Origin: Agrobacterium vitis
GTDB lineage: Bacteria > Pseudomonadota > Alphaproteobacteria > Rhizobiales > Rhizobiaceae
Direction of reading: 5' to 3'
Assembly: GCF_014926405.1 (NCBI RefSeq)
Contig: NZ_JACXXJ020000005.1
Location: 3,453,001-3,517,000 of the forward strand
DNA length: 64,000 bases
Position numbers and translations under genes: made by a program. Positions 28,402-36,558 of this stretch are shown here, one piece after another (the first letter of the stretch is position 1; every line of letters begins with the position of its first letter). The notes under the pieces are model-generated. The model worked only from the letters and a program-made list of their open reading frames with translations, was not told where the DNA came from and made no database searches.

Positions 28402-28626
28402 ATGGAAATTGCCGTTCGCAATGAACGAACCAAGCTAACGGCAACCTATATCAATGGCGTTGCCATCGCGATTTTTGCCGTTGGAGGTTTTGCGCCTGTC
28501 ATCTCGACAGTCAATAGCGGCCATGGTCCGAACGGAAATCTTGCTCTTGTCTGTTCCATTTGCATTTTAGCGTCTGTGGCATTACATTTGTTAGCGCGGA
28601 AGATATTGAAAGGTCTGAAGCCATGA
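28402..28626 (+). CDS. Small two-helix membrane protein of unknown function
   Basis: A 74-codon gene 14 bases after rlmN. The product MEIAVRNERTKLTATYINGV... has two hydrophobic helices (about 16-37 and 47-66) joined by a short polar loop (TVNSGHGPNGNL) and a basic end (LLARKILKGLKP). AAGGCGAGGA precedes the ATG at a good distance. The stop overlaps the ATG of the next small gene (ATGA), evidence that both are translated. I do not recognise a family. Confidence 0.7.
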   Translation: MEIAVRNERTKLTATYINGVAIAIFAVGGFAPVISTVNSGHGPNGNLALVCSICILASVALHLLARKILKGLKP

Positions 28627-28751
28627 GCACAGAGCAATTTCTGACAATGTTGATCATGCCCGTCGGTGGCCTGATGATCGGCTTTTTCATGCTCTTCATC
28701 ACCCGCAAGGATCGTATTGACGCTGAAAAATCGCGCAAACACGTTCATTGA
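28623..28751 (+). CDS. Very small single-helix membrane protein of unknown function
   Basis: A 42-residue product: MSTEQFLTMLIMPVGGLM then GFFMLFITRKDRIDAEKSRK. One transmembrane helix (about 6-27) is followed by a strongly charged tail. Its ATG overlaps the stop of the two-helix protein gene by 4 bases, and AAAGG lies 10 bases upstream, supporting coupled translation. No family recognised; small size and coupling suggest a two-part membrane unit, which is inference. Confidence 0.6.
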   Translation: MSTEQFLTMLIMPVGGLMIGFFMLFITRKDRIDAEKSRKHVH

Positions 28752-28786
28752 TCTGCGTTATCTGGCTTGTTTCATCGTGGCCCCTA

Positions 28787-29428
28787 TCATCGCGCCTGGG
28801 TCATGAGGATCTTGGCGGCGAAGACTGAAAACACGCCTGCAAAGGTGTAATCCATTCCCCTAAGCACTTTCGGATTTTGTTGCAGCCAGCCAGCCAGTTT
28901 GTCGGCGGCCAGCACGATGGCGACCGTGACGGGTAGCGATACCAGCATGAACCAAAAACCGAGGAACAGCAGCTTGCCCGTGACATCAGGATCATGGGCG
29001 GTGACGAATTGCGGCAGGAAGGTCATGAAGAAAATGATGACCTTTGGGTTGAGCAGATTGACCCAGATCCCGTTGAGAAACGCGGCTTTCGCGTTGCCCT
29101 TTGCGCCCGCTTCAGGCGTGGCGACGAATTTTGAGCCATGGCGGATTGCCTGAAAGGCGAGCCAGGCCAGATAAGCAGCCCCACCGCTTTTCAAGATAAG
29201 AAAGGCCGTCGGCGAAGCGACGATCAGGGCGGATACCCCGAAAGCCACCAGCATCGTATGGACCGCAATTCCGAGATTGGTGCCGAACAGCACGGCAAGC
29301 CCAGCCGCCTTGCCATCGCGCAATGCCCGGCTGATGGAGAGGGTCATGTCCGGCCCCGGCGTTGCCGCCAGCAACAGGCATGCGGCGGTAAAGGCTAGAA
29401 GGGTCGGCAGGCCCGGAATGAAGGTCAT
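28787..29428 (-). CDS. LysE/RhtB family amino acid exporter
   Basis: A 213-residue inner membrane protein with six hydrophobic helices and the LysE hallmarks: LLAATPGPDMTLSISRAL (P-G-P-x-x-x near helix one), LKSGGAAYLAWLAFQAI and GIWVNLLNPKVIIFFMTFLPQFV (N-P-K-x). Such proteins export amino acids or homoserine lactones; the substrate is unknown. ATG at 29426-29428 (MTFIPGLPT) follows GAGATAG; a start 18 bases upstream is possible. It converges on the small membrane protein pair. Confidence 0.9.
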   Translation of the reverse strand: MTFIPGLPTLLAFTAACLLLAATPGPDMTLSISRALRDGKAAGLAVLFGTNLGIAVHTMLVAFGVSALIVASPTAFLILKSGGAAYLAWLAFQAIRHGSKFVATPEAGAKGNAKAAFLNGIWVNLLNPKVIIFFMTFLPQFVTAHDPDVTGKLLFLGFWFMLVSLPVTVAIVLAADKLAGWLQQNPKVLRGMDYTFAGVFSVFAAKILMTQAR

Positions 29429-29509
29429 GACTATCTCGCATGGCATATGAAGAGGGTTCGCGGGCCATGTTACGATCCGCGATCCCTTTTCAGCAAGCGG
29501 ATGCGAGGC

Positions 29510-30325
29510 TTATTTTTGCTCTCTGGTGGGTTCCAGCTGTGATGGATGAACCAGTTTCACCCGTTTTTCGGGGTTAATGCCGAAGACTTTTTCAAAATCG
29601 GTTGCTCCGAGAAGGTCCGCGGCCTGGTCCAGCATGTGCTGGTTGCGGGCGTTGATCAGCTCAATCGAAGGCGCTGCTGTGCCTGGCAGTTCCATTGCCA
29701 TGTAAGATGCGACCGTGTCTCGCAAGTCCAGCAGTTTTTGCAGCTTTTCGGGCTGGTCGCCGAGTGTCTGGCGAGCATGGTCGAGAAAATCATCTGGTAG
29801 GTCGCTCATCGCATCCTCTTCCCGGATCGCTCCGCTGGTCTCACCCGCTGTGCAGGTGGCGATCTTCTTTGCCCATGCGGCCTTGCGGGTGCCGTAGGTA
29901 CCATAGAGAAAGGTACTCAAGGCATATCCGGCTGCGCCCTTGACGGTCAAAGGCGCTGTGGTTGCCGTTTTTGTCGCATACAGCACCTGGTTGGCAATCT
30001 GATGGCAAACGCCATTCACACCATAGACCAGAATGGTTCCGTTCGGCGGTGAATTGGAAAGCGACCCCTCGACATTGGGTTCGACAAGGCAGCTGGCGAC
30101 GGCGGTGTTGCCGTCCTGCTGGGCAAGCAGGCCGTTTGGATAATCATCGGTGGAGCCGGTGGCGTGAAAATCGCCCCAGCAATACCAATAGGTTTGTCCG
30201 GCCTGTGTCACTGCATCGATTGTCGCATAGGGGGTAACCCTGTTGTCATAGGTCGTGACCCAGGTGTGATCGAGAGGATTGCCTTCGAAAAATGCGGGAT
30301 TAACCCAGGCGTAAAAAATTGTCAT
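29510..30325 (-). CDS. Orphan protein of unknown function with a His...Cys-His motif
   Basis: A 271-residue protein without signal peptide. The N-terminal half is rich in aromatic residues and holds DHTWVTTYDNR (about 19-29), YWYCWGDFHATG (about 46-57) and NGVCHQIANQVLYAT (about 104-118); the C-terminal 95 residues are helical and charged (DFLDHARQTLGDQPEKLQKLLDL, DFEKVFGINPEKR). A His-containing strand before a C-H-Q-x-A-N helix recalls circularly permuted papain-like folds, but this is inference. A very strong SD, GGAGGTG, lies 10 bases before the ATG inside a hairpin. I know no family for it. Confidence 0.75.
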   Translation of the reverse strand: MTIFYAWVNPAFFEGNPLDHTWVTTYDNRVTPYATIDAVTQAGQTYWYCWGDFHATGSTDDYPNGLLAQQDGNTAVASCLVEPNVEGSLSNSPPNGTILVYGVNGVCHQIANQVLYATKTATTAPLTVKGAAGYALSTFLYGTYGTRKAAWAKKIATCTAGETSGAIREEDAMSDLPDDFLDHARQTLGDQPEKLQKLLDLRDTVASYMAMELPGTAAPSIELINARNQHMLDQAADLLGATDFEKVFGINPEKRVKLVHPSQLEPTREQK

Positions 30326-30328
30326 GAA

Positions 30329-30352
30329 ACACCTCCATAAGAATGGAGATGT
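30329..30352 (-). promoter_or_regulatory. Hairpin covering the ribosome binding site of the orphan gene
   Basis: In the message, ACATCTCCAT and ATGGAGGTGT form 10 pairs (one U-G) with a TTCT loop. The 3' arm contains the whole SD GGAGGTG and ends three bases before the ATG. Such a structure should hide the ribosome binding site, as in RNA thermometers or other translational switches. Confidence 0.55.
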
Positions 30353-30365
30353 TTATACACGCATA

Positions 30366-30391
30366 ACGAGAAATTTAAATAGAATTCTCGT
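30366..30391. promoter_or_regulatory. AT-rich inverted repeat upstream of the orphan gene
   Basis: ACGAGAA and TTCTCGT flank 12 AT-rich bases, 41 bases before the start codon and just above the SD hairpin. It could be an operator in the promoter of the orphan gene. Confidence 0.3.
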
Positions 30392-30400
30392 AAATTTAGC

Positions 30401-30440
30401 CAGGCCGTGGCAGATGTCGAGAGCCACCTGTCACGGCCTG
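30401..30440 (-). terminator. Hairpin after the SDR gene
   Basis: CAGGCCGTG and CACGGCCTG are a perfect 9-bp inverted repeat with a 22-base centre that holds a smaller GGC/GCC pairing, starting 22 bases after the SDR stop. The sequence after it is AT-rich but has no clean T run. Confidence 0.45.
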
Positions 30441-30462
30441 ACGCTTAACATATAAAGGCCAT

Positions 30463-31317
30463 TCAGCCTTTCAGATGTGTCTTGAAGGCCTCTTCATAAT
30501 CCGGGTGCCAGCGTGACAGCGGTGGACGGTTTTCGATGATGTCACCGGCAGCCCAGGCAATACGCTTTTCATCCACGGCCCGCTGCACGTCGTTGTCGGG
30601 GCAGAGAATATAGAAATCGCCGCGTTTGAGGCTGTCCAGCATGAAATCCACCGTCTGTTCCGGCGTCCAGGCCGCATCGGGCTTTGTCGTCCGCTCGCCA
30701 GCCGTGAGACCGGTGAAGACGAAGCCGGGGATCAGCAGGTGGGCGCTGACATTACAGTCCGGCGTGTTGCGCAGTTCATGCTGCAAGGCCTCGGTGAACG
30801 CTTTGACCCCGGCCTTGGCAACATTATAGGCGGGATCGCCCGGCGGGGTGGTGATGCCCTGCTTGGAGCCGGTATTGATGATGATGGCCGGGTCCTTGTG
30901 GGCGATCATATCAGGCCCGAACACCCTGGTGCCATGGATGACGCCCATCAGATTGACGGCAAACACATTGTCCCAGTTGACCATCGGTCCGAACAGGCTG
31001 CTGCCTGGCTGGATGCCGGCATTGTTCATCAACAGGTGGACACGCCCGAAGCGTTGAAGCACGGCGCGCTCCAATGCTTCCAACTCATCCAGCTTGCTGA
31101 CATCTGTCTCGATGGCGACGATATCGCTCTCCGGATTTTCCGAGAAAGTGGCGACTTCGCTGCGTGCATTGGCAAGCGCGTCTCCGCCGAGATCGGCGAG
31201 CACGACGCACATGCCCTGGCTGGCGAAAGCCTTGGCGGCGGCAAGGCCGATGCCTGAGGCTGCCCCGGTGACGACCGCGACCTTGCCCTTGGCAATTACC
31301 GATTGAATGTCGGTCAT
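30463..31317 (-). CDS. Short-chain dehydrogenase/reductase (SDR)
   Basis: A 284-residue classical SDR: cofactor motif VTGAASGIGLA (T-G-x-x-x-G-I-G), VVLADLGGDAL after beta-2 (Asp favours NAD), NNAG (MNNAGIQPG), the catalytic Ser in NTGSKQGITT and Y-x-x-x-K as YNVAKAG. The C-terminal 60 residues (DFMLDSLKRGDFYILCPDN and RPPLSRWHPDYEEAF) resemble oxidoreductases that act on large or aromatic alcohols; substrate unknown. ATG at 31315-31317 follows AAGGAGCA. The frame upstream is not conserved. Confidence 0.88.
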   Translation of the reverse strand: MTDIQSVIAKGKVAVVTGAASGIGLAAAKAFASQGMCVVLADLGGDALANARSEVATFSENPESDIVAIETDVSKLDELEALERAVLQRFGRVHLLMNNAGIQPGSSLFGPMVNWDNVFAVNLMGVIHGTRVFGPDMIAHKDPAIIINTGSKQGITTPPGDPAYNVAKAGVKAFTEALQHELRNTPDCNVSAHLLIPGFVFTGLTAGERTTKPDAAWTPEQTVDFMLDSLKRGDFYILCPDNDVQRAVDEKRIAWAAGDIIENRPPLSRWHPDYEEAFKTHLKG

Positions 31318-31653
31318 GTCTTGCTCCTTTGATCGTTTGAAAGCGGTCCTTGATCGAGGATGGCGAACCGCTCCAGTTCTAACGTTTCTATGCAATTCCT
31401 GGCTGAAATGCTTGATATTACCCGTGGAATTGTCGCAATGCTGACCATCGGCATATGGGCCTTGCTGCGCCCAAGTCAAATATCAACTCACATCCGGGCC
31501 GGTGTTTTCAGACCGGCTTTCCCTTTGCTGGCTCGCCTTGTGCCATTGTCCGAGGGCTTCACCCTTGCATGACGCGCCAATCCGGCTAAAAGTGCCTCCA
31601 ACCCGAGGGGGCCCGGTTCAGTGGCCTCGCCCAGACACACGGACTTCGCACTC
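31318..31653. other. Divergent intergenic region between the SDR gene and argG
   Basis: 336 bases must hold the promoters of both genes. A hairpin GCCGGT-N8-ACCGGC occurs at 31498-31517, followed by CTTTCCCTTT; it may be an attenuator or 3' end element. I found no arginine-repressor-like or T-box-like element and no convincing small gene. Confidence 0.4.
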
Positions 31654-32883
31654 ATGGTACTTCCGAAAGACGTCAAAAAGGTCGTTCTCGCCTATTCCGG
31701 CGGTCTCGATACCTCGATCATCCTGAAATGGCTCCAGACCGAACTCGGCGCTGAAGTCGTGACCTTCACCGCCGACCTCGGCCAGGGTGAAGAACTGGAA
31801 CCGGCCCGCAAGAAAGCGGAAATGCTGGGCATCAAGGAAATCTTCATCGAGGATGTCCGCGAGGAATTCGTCCGCGATTTCGTCTTCCCGATGTTCCGCG
31901 CCAATGCCGTCTATGAAGGCGTCTACCTGCTCGGCACTTCGATTGCCCGGCCGCTGATTTCCAAGCATCTGATCGAGATTGCCAAGAAGACCGGCGCTGA
32001 CGCCATTGCCCATGGCGCGACCGGCAAGGGCAATGACCAGGTCCGCTTCGAGCTTTCGGCCTATGCGCTGAACCCTGATATCAAGATCATCGCGCCTTGG
32101 CGTGACTGGGCTTTCAAGAGCCGTACCGATCTGCTGGCCTTTGCTGAAGCAAACCAGATCCCGGTCGCCAAGGACAAGAAGGGCGAAGCGCCGTTCTCCG
32201 TTGATGCCAACCTGTTGCATTCTTCTTCCGAGGGCAAGGTTCTGGAAGATCCGTCTCAGGAAGCGCCGGAATATGTGCATATGCGCACCATTTCGCCGGA
32301 AGCTGCTCCCGATAAGGCGACCGTCATCAAGGTCGGTTTTGAAAAGGGCGATGCCGTGTCGATCAACGGCGTGCGCATGAGCCCGGCGACGCTGCTGGCC
32401 GAACTCAACACCTATGGCCGTGACAACGGCATTGGTCGTCTGGACCTGGTTGAAAACCGTTTCGTCGGCATGAAAAGCCGTGGCGTTTACGAAACCCCCG
32501 GCGGCACCATCCTGTTGACCGCCCACCGCGCGATCGAATCGATCACGCTGGATCGTGGCGCCGCTCATCTCAAGGATGAGCTGATGCCGCGCTATGCCGA
32601 GCTGATCTACTACGGCTTCTGGTTCTCGCCGGAGCGTGAAATGTTGCAGGCGATGATCGACAAGAGCCAGGAACATGTCGAAGGCGAAGTGACGCTGAAA
32701 CTTTACAAGGGCAATGTCATGGTCATCGGCCGCGAATCGCCAAAGTCGCTCTATTCCGACCAGCTCGTCACCTTTGAAGACGATCAGGGCGCCTATGATC
32801 AGAAGGATGCAGCGGGCTTCATTAAGCTCAATGCGCTCCGTCTGCGCACGCTGGCCAAGCGCAATCTCGGCAAGTCATCATAG
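31654..32883 (+). CDS. argG: Argininosuccinate synthase
   Basis: ArgG joins citrulline and aspartate with ATP to argininosuccinate in arginine synthesis. The 409-residue protein has the N-type ATP pyrophosphatase P-loop [15 protein letters not shown] near the start, [19 protein letters not shown] [15 protein letters not shown] (citrulline/aspartate site), and [28 protein letters not shown] 31654 ([17 protein letters not shown]) is chosen; the upstream GTG at 31621 adds residues not seen in relatives. Monocistronic with a strong terminator. Confidence 0.96.
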   Translation: MVLPKDVKKVVLAYSGGLDTSIILKWLQTELGAEVVTFTADLGQGEELEPARKKAEMLGIKEIFIEDVREEFVRDFVFPMFRANAVYEGVYLLGTSIARPLISKHLIEIAKKTGADAIAHGATGKGNDQVRFELSAYALNPDIKIIAPWRDWAFKSRTDLLAFAEANQIPVAKDKKGEAPFSVDANLLHSSSEGKVLEDPSQEAPEYVHMRTISPEAAPDKATVIKVGFEKGDAVSINGVRMSPATLLAELNTYGRDNGIGRLDLVENRFVGMKSRGVYETPGGTILLTAHRAIESITLDRGAAHLKDELMPRYAELIYYGFWFSPEREMLQAMIDKSQEHVEGEVTLKLYKGNVMVIGRESPKSLYSDQLVTFEDDQGAYDQKDAAGFIKLNALRLRTLAKRNLGKSS

Positions 32884-32899
32884 GATTTGAAAGATTTGA

Positions 32900-32931
32900 A
32901 ACCGTCGCCGGGAGACTGGCGGCGGTTTTTT
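32900..32931 (+). terminator. Rho-independent terminator of argG
   Basis: AACCGTCGCC and GGCGGCGGTT (one T-G pair) form a 10-bp stem with an 8-base loop, then TTTTT. It overlaps the last codons of the convergent MFS gene by two bases. Confidence 0.85.
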
Positions 32932-34138
32932 ATTGGACCTGTTTCCAGGCACGAAGGAAGCCGACATAGGCGACAATCGCCATCCATTCCATCAGGGGAA
33001 TGATGGTGCCGAAGGCTGTCAGCGGATCGCCGAGCCAGGAAGCGGCAAGACCGCCCAGGAAACCGCAGCTCATCTGCACGAACCCCATCAGGGCCGCCGC
33101 CGACCCCGCCAGTTTTGGATGTGGCAACAGACCTGCGGTGGAGATGTCGGGAATGACGAAGGCCATGCCGAAAGAGCAGACGGCGACCGGTCCCATGATG
33201 GAGAGATAAGTCGGGGTCAGCAGATGGGTGGACAAAAAGATCAGCAATCCGCCGCAACCAGCCAGCGTCAGCCCGAAGCGCAGCGCCTGACCGGGCCGCA
33301 AACGGCTCGATACCAGCCGCAGCGCCACTGAACCGGCGAAATAGGAGCCGGTCTGCATCAACATGCCAAGACCGAATTGCGCTGGCGACAGCCCCACCTT
33401 GTTGATCAAAACGAAAGGCAGCATGGTCGATTGCGCATAGAGTGCGCCGACACAGCCGCCCAGAACCAAGGCCGAGCATAGTACCCGCCGGTCGGCAATC
33501 AGGGTTGCGTAAGAGGCGATGAGCCGTGCCGGGCGGATCATTTGCCGGTCCGGCACTGCCGTTTCCGCCATAAGAATGGCGACCGTGACGATACTGATCG
33601 CCCCGAACCCGACCATCAGCAGAAACACCGATTGCCATCCGAAGGCGACAAGCGCCAATCCGCCGACGGTCGGCCCCATGGCCGGTCCGATGGCTAGCGT
33701 GATGCCGATCATATTGATGATCCGAGAGGCCTGCTCCCCGACGAATTGGTCGCGGACCATGGCGCGCGATACCGTGACCCCGACGGATGCACCGATACCC
33801 TGAATGATGCGCCCGGCCAGCAGGAGCTCGACAGAGGGCGCAAAGGCGGCGGCCAGGCTACCGAGCAGGTAGATGCCCAGAAAGCCCAGCGTTGCATTGC
33901 GTCGTCCGAACGCATCCGAACACGGGCCGGACAGCAATTGCGCGCAGGCAAAGCCCGCGAAATAGAGTGACAGGCTGAGCTTGATGGCCGCATCCGTGGT
34001 GGAAAAGGCATGGACCAATTGCGGCATGGCGGGGGTGTAGATCGCCATGGACAGCGGACCGATCATGGTCAGCAGCGCACCAAGCAGGGAGGTGCGGTTC
34101 TCGCTCATCCGGGACGGCGGCGTGGCGGATTTCGTCAT
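32930..34138 (-). CDS. MFS multidrug efflux transporter, Bcr/CflA type
   Basis: A 402-residue transporter with 12 hydrophobic helices. Bcr/CflA (DHA1) marks: IGPLSMAIYTPAMPQL in helix one (D or equivalent, Y-x-P-x-[ML]-P), GPCSDAFGRRNATLGFLGIYLLGS (motif A, G-x-x-S-D-x-x-G-R-R) and RIIQGIGASVGVTVSRAMVRD (motif B/C, R-x-x-Q-G). Probably exports drugs or small toxic compounds. It converges on argG, sharing the terminator region, and is divergent from the M3 peptidase gene. Confidence 0.9.
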   Translation of the reverse strand: MTKSATPPSRMSENRTSLLGALLTMIGPLSMAIYTPAMPQLVHAFSTTDAAIKLSLSLYFAGFACAQLLSGPCSDAFGRRNATLGFLGIYLLGSLAAAFAPSVELLLAGRIIQGIGASVGVTVSRAMVRDQFVGEQASRIINMIGITLAIGPAMGPTVGGLALVAFGWQSVFLLMVGFGAISIVTVAILMAETAVPDRQMIRPARLIASYATLIADRRVLCSALVLGGCVGALYAQSTMLPFVLINKVGLSPAQFGLGMLMQTGSYFAGSVALRLVSSRLRPGQALRFGLTLAGCGGLLIFLSTHLLTPTYLSIMGPVAVCSFGMAFVIPDISTAGLLPHPKLAGSAAALMGFVQMSCGFLGGLAASWLGDPLTAFGTIIPLMEWMAIVAYVGFLRAWKQVQ

Positions 34139-34345
34139 GGGGCGGAGGCATATTCAACGTGCATGGATCACTGGTAAGCCAGCCGGGGTGCAATTGAAAT
34201 GGAAAATCCTTCGGGCGGTCGCCGGTCATTGCCATCGGAGATCCCACGGATGCCCCCGCCCGCGCAACAGAGGGGGGACGCAGGGGTGACAATGACGGGC
34301 GTGATCGCCTATATCTTTGTCATTGATGAGAAGGATTGCTTCGTG

Positions 34346-36430
34346 ATGACATCTCCAGACCGTAATCTTGGCCCCAACGGTGCCTTTGCCACCGTCACCG
34401 AATGGAATGGGCCGCATGGCCTGCCGAATTTCACTGCCATTGGCGATGAGGATTTTGCCCCGGCTTTCGACATGGCGCTGGCTGAACACGATGCTGATAT
34501 CGACACCATCGCCAATTATCCGTCGGAGCCGACATTCGACAACACCATCGTTGCGCTGGAGATCGCCGGGGATGGCCTATCGCGGGTCTCGGCGCTGTTC
34601 TGGAACAAGGCCGGTGCCGATACCAATAAGGTCATCCAGGCGCTGGAGCGCGAGATTGCTCCGAAAATGTCGCGCCACTATTCAAAAATCAGCATGAATG
34701 CGGCGCTGTTTGCCCGCGTCGATGCCTTGTGGGAAAAGCGCGACAGCCTGGGCCTGACGCTGGAGCAGACCCGGGTGCTGGAGCGGCACTGGAAAGGCTT
34801 CGTCAAGGCTGGTGCCAAGCTCGCCAAGCCCGAACAGGAGCGGTTGGCGGCGATCAATGAGCGGCTGGCCAGCCTCGGTGCCAATTTCGGCCAGAATGTG
34901 CTGGGCGATGAGACCGATTGGGCATTGCCGCTGACCAGCGATGACGAGCTGGCGGGCATCCCCGATTTTCTGAAGGATGCGATGGCCTCTGCCGCGCAAG
35001 CCCGTGGCAAAGGGGAAGCCTATGCCGTGACGCTGTCGCGCTCGGTCATCGTCCCCTTCCTGACCTTTTCCGAGCGGCGCGACCTGCGCGAAATAGCCTT
35101 CAAGGCCTGGGTGGCGCGTGGTGAAAACGGTGGTGAACGTGACAACCGCGCCATCGTCACCGAAACCCTGACGCTTCGGGCGGAAAAAGCCAAGCAGTTG
35201 GGCTATAAGAATTTTGCCGCCCTGAAGCTCGACAATACCATGGCCAAGACCCCGGAAGCAGTGAACGGCCTGCTGATGCAGGTCTGGGAACGCGCTGTCG
35301 CCCAGGCGGCCATCGAAGAGCAGGAATTGGCGGAGCTGATTGCCAAGGATGGCAAGAACCACGCGGTTGCGCCATGGGATTGGCGTTTCTATGCCGAGAA
35401 GCTGCGCTCCGAACGGTTCAATTTTTCGGAAGCCGAACTGAAGCCTTATCTGCAACTGGAAAAAATCATCGAAGCCTGCTTTGCCGTGGCAAAAAAGCTG
35501 TTCGGCATCACTGCCGTGCCGTTGAACGATGTGAAGGGCTATCACCCCGATGTACGGGTGTTTGAAATCCGCGAGGCGGATGGGACAGTGAAGGCGCTGT
35601 TTCTTGGCGATTATTTCGCCCGGTCCTCGAAGCGCTCCGGTGCCTGGATGAGTTCCTTCCAATCGCAGCACAAGCTGCCGCTGAAGAACGGTGCGCAGGG
35701 TGAGTTGCCGATCATCTACAATGTCTGCAATTTCGCCAAGCCTGCCGAAGGCAAGCCAGCTCTGCTGTCGCTGGACGATGCCCGCACGCTGTTTCATGAA
35801 TTCGGCCATGCCCTGCATGGGATGCTGTCTGACGTCACTTACCCGTCCGTGTCGGGTACCGCCGTATCGCGTGACTTTGTGGAACTGCCCTCGCAGCTCT
35901 ATGAACATTGGTTGACGGTGCCGGATATCCTGAAAACCTATGCCGTGCATTACCAGACCGGTGAGGCCATGCCACAGGCCTTGCTCGACAAGGTTCTGGC
36001 AGCGCAAACCTTCAATGCCGGGTTCGATATGGTCGAATTCACCTCTTCGGCGCTGGTCGATATGGCGTTTCACACCCGGGAAGATCGAGTGGCCGATCCG
36101 ATGGCGGTGCAAGCCGAGATTCTGCAAAACATCGGCATGCCGTCTTCCATCGTCATGCGTCATGCCACGCCGCATTTCCAGCATGTGTTTTCCGGCGATG
36201 GCTATTCGGCTGGCTACTATTCCTACATGTGGTCGGAAGTGCTGGACGCCGATGCCTTCGAAGCTTTCGAGGAAACCGGCAATGCCTTCAATGCTGATAT
36301 GGCCGAGCGCCTGAAGGACAATATCTACGCCATCGGCGGTGCAGTGGACCCGGAAGAAACCTACAAGGCCTTCCGTGGTCGGTTGCCGAGCCCGGAAGCG
36401 ATGTTGAAGAAGCGCGGGCTTGCGGCATAA
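34346..36430 (+). CDS. M3 family metallopeptidase (peptidyl-dipeptidase Dcp / oligopeptidase A type)
   Basis: A cytoplasmic zinc peptidase of 694 residues that degrades short peptides. The thermolysin-type site is HEFGHALHG (H484, E485, H488) within ARTLFHEFGHALHGML, and the third ligand Glu lies in SRDFVELPSQLYEHW. FTSSALVDMAFH and DGYSAGYYSYMWSEV complete the M3 substrate site. ATG 34346 (MTSPDRNLGPNGAF) is chosen; longer frames to 34199 overlap the divergent promoter and look unconserved. AGAAGGA precedes it. Dcp is slightly more likely than OpdA from the NFTAIGDEDFAPAF start. Confidence 0.92.
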   Translation: MTSPDRNLGPNGAFATVTEWNGPHGLPNFTAIGDEDFAPAFDMALAEHDADIDTIANYPSEPTFDNTIVALEIAGDGLSRVSALFWNKAGADTNKVIQALEREIAPKMSRHYSKISMNAALFARVDALWEKRDSLGLTLEQTRVLERHWKGFVKAGAKLAKPEQERLAAINERLASLGANFGQNVLGDETDWALPLTSDDELAGIPDFLKDAMASAAQARGKGEAYAVTLSRSVIVPFLTFSERRDLREIAFKAWVARGENGGERDNRAIVTETLTLRAEKAKQLGYKNFAALKLDNTMAKTPEAVNGLLMQVWERAVAQAAIEEQELAELIAKDGKNHAVAPWDWRFYAEKLRSERFNFSEAELKPYLQLEKIIEACFAVAKKLFGITAVPLNDVKGYHPDVRVFEIREADGTVKALFLGDYFARSSKRSGAWMSSFQSQHKLPLKNGAQGELPIIYNVCNFAKPAEGKPALLSLDDARTLFHEFGHALHGMLSDVTYPSVSGTAVSRDFVELPSQLYEHWLTVPDILKTYAVHYQTGEAMPQALLDKVLAAQTFNAGFDMVEFTSSALVDMAFHTREDRVADPMAVQAEILQNIGMPSSIVMRHATPHFQHVFSGDGYSAGYYSYMWSEVLDADAFEAFEETGNAFNADMAERLKDNIYAIGGAVDPEETYKAFRGRLPSPEAMLKKRGLAA

Positions 36431-36465
36431 GCCCTTCGGCTGCTGTTGCAGGAAATTTAATGAAA

Positions 36466-36494
36466 CTGTCACGGCGCGGTTAAGCGCCTGACAC
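36466..36494 (+). promoter_or_regulatory. Pho-box-like repeats upstream of the PhoD gene
   Basis: CTGTCAC (36466-36472) and CTGACAC (36488-36494) are spaced exactly 22 bases, two 11-base PHO units; the unit between (CGGTTAA) is degenerate. The last ends 64 bases before the phosphatase start, a fitting place for PhoB control. Confidence 0.45.
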
Positions 36495-36558
36495 GTCTCT
36501 CTGTTTGGCTCCGACGTCGGTTCGATGCAACCGGCGTCGTTTTCCAAGGAGAGGTTTG

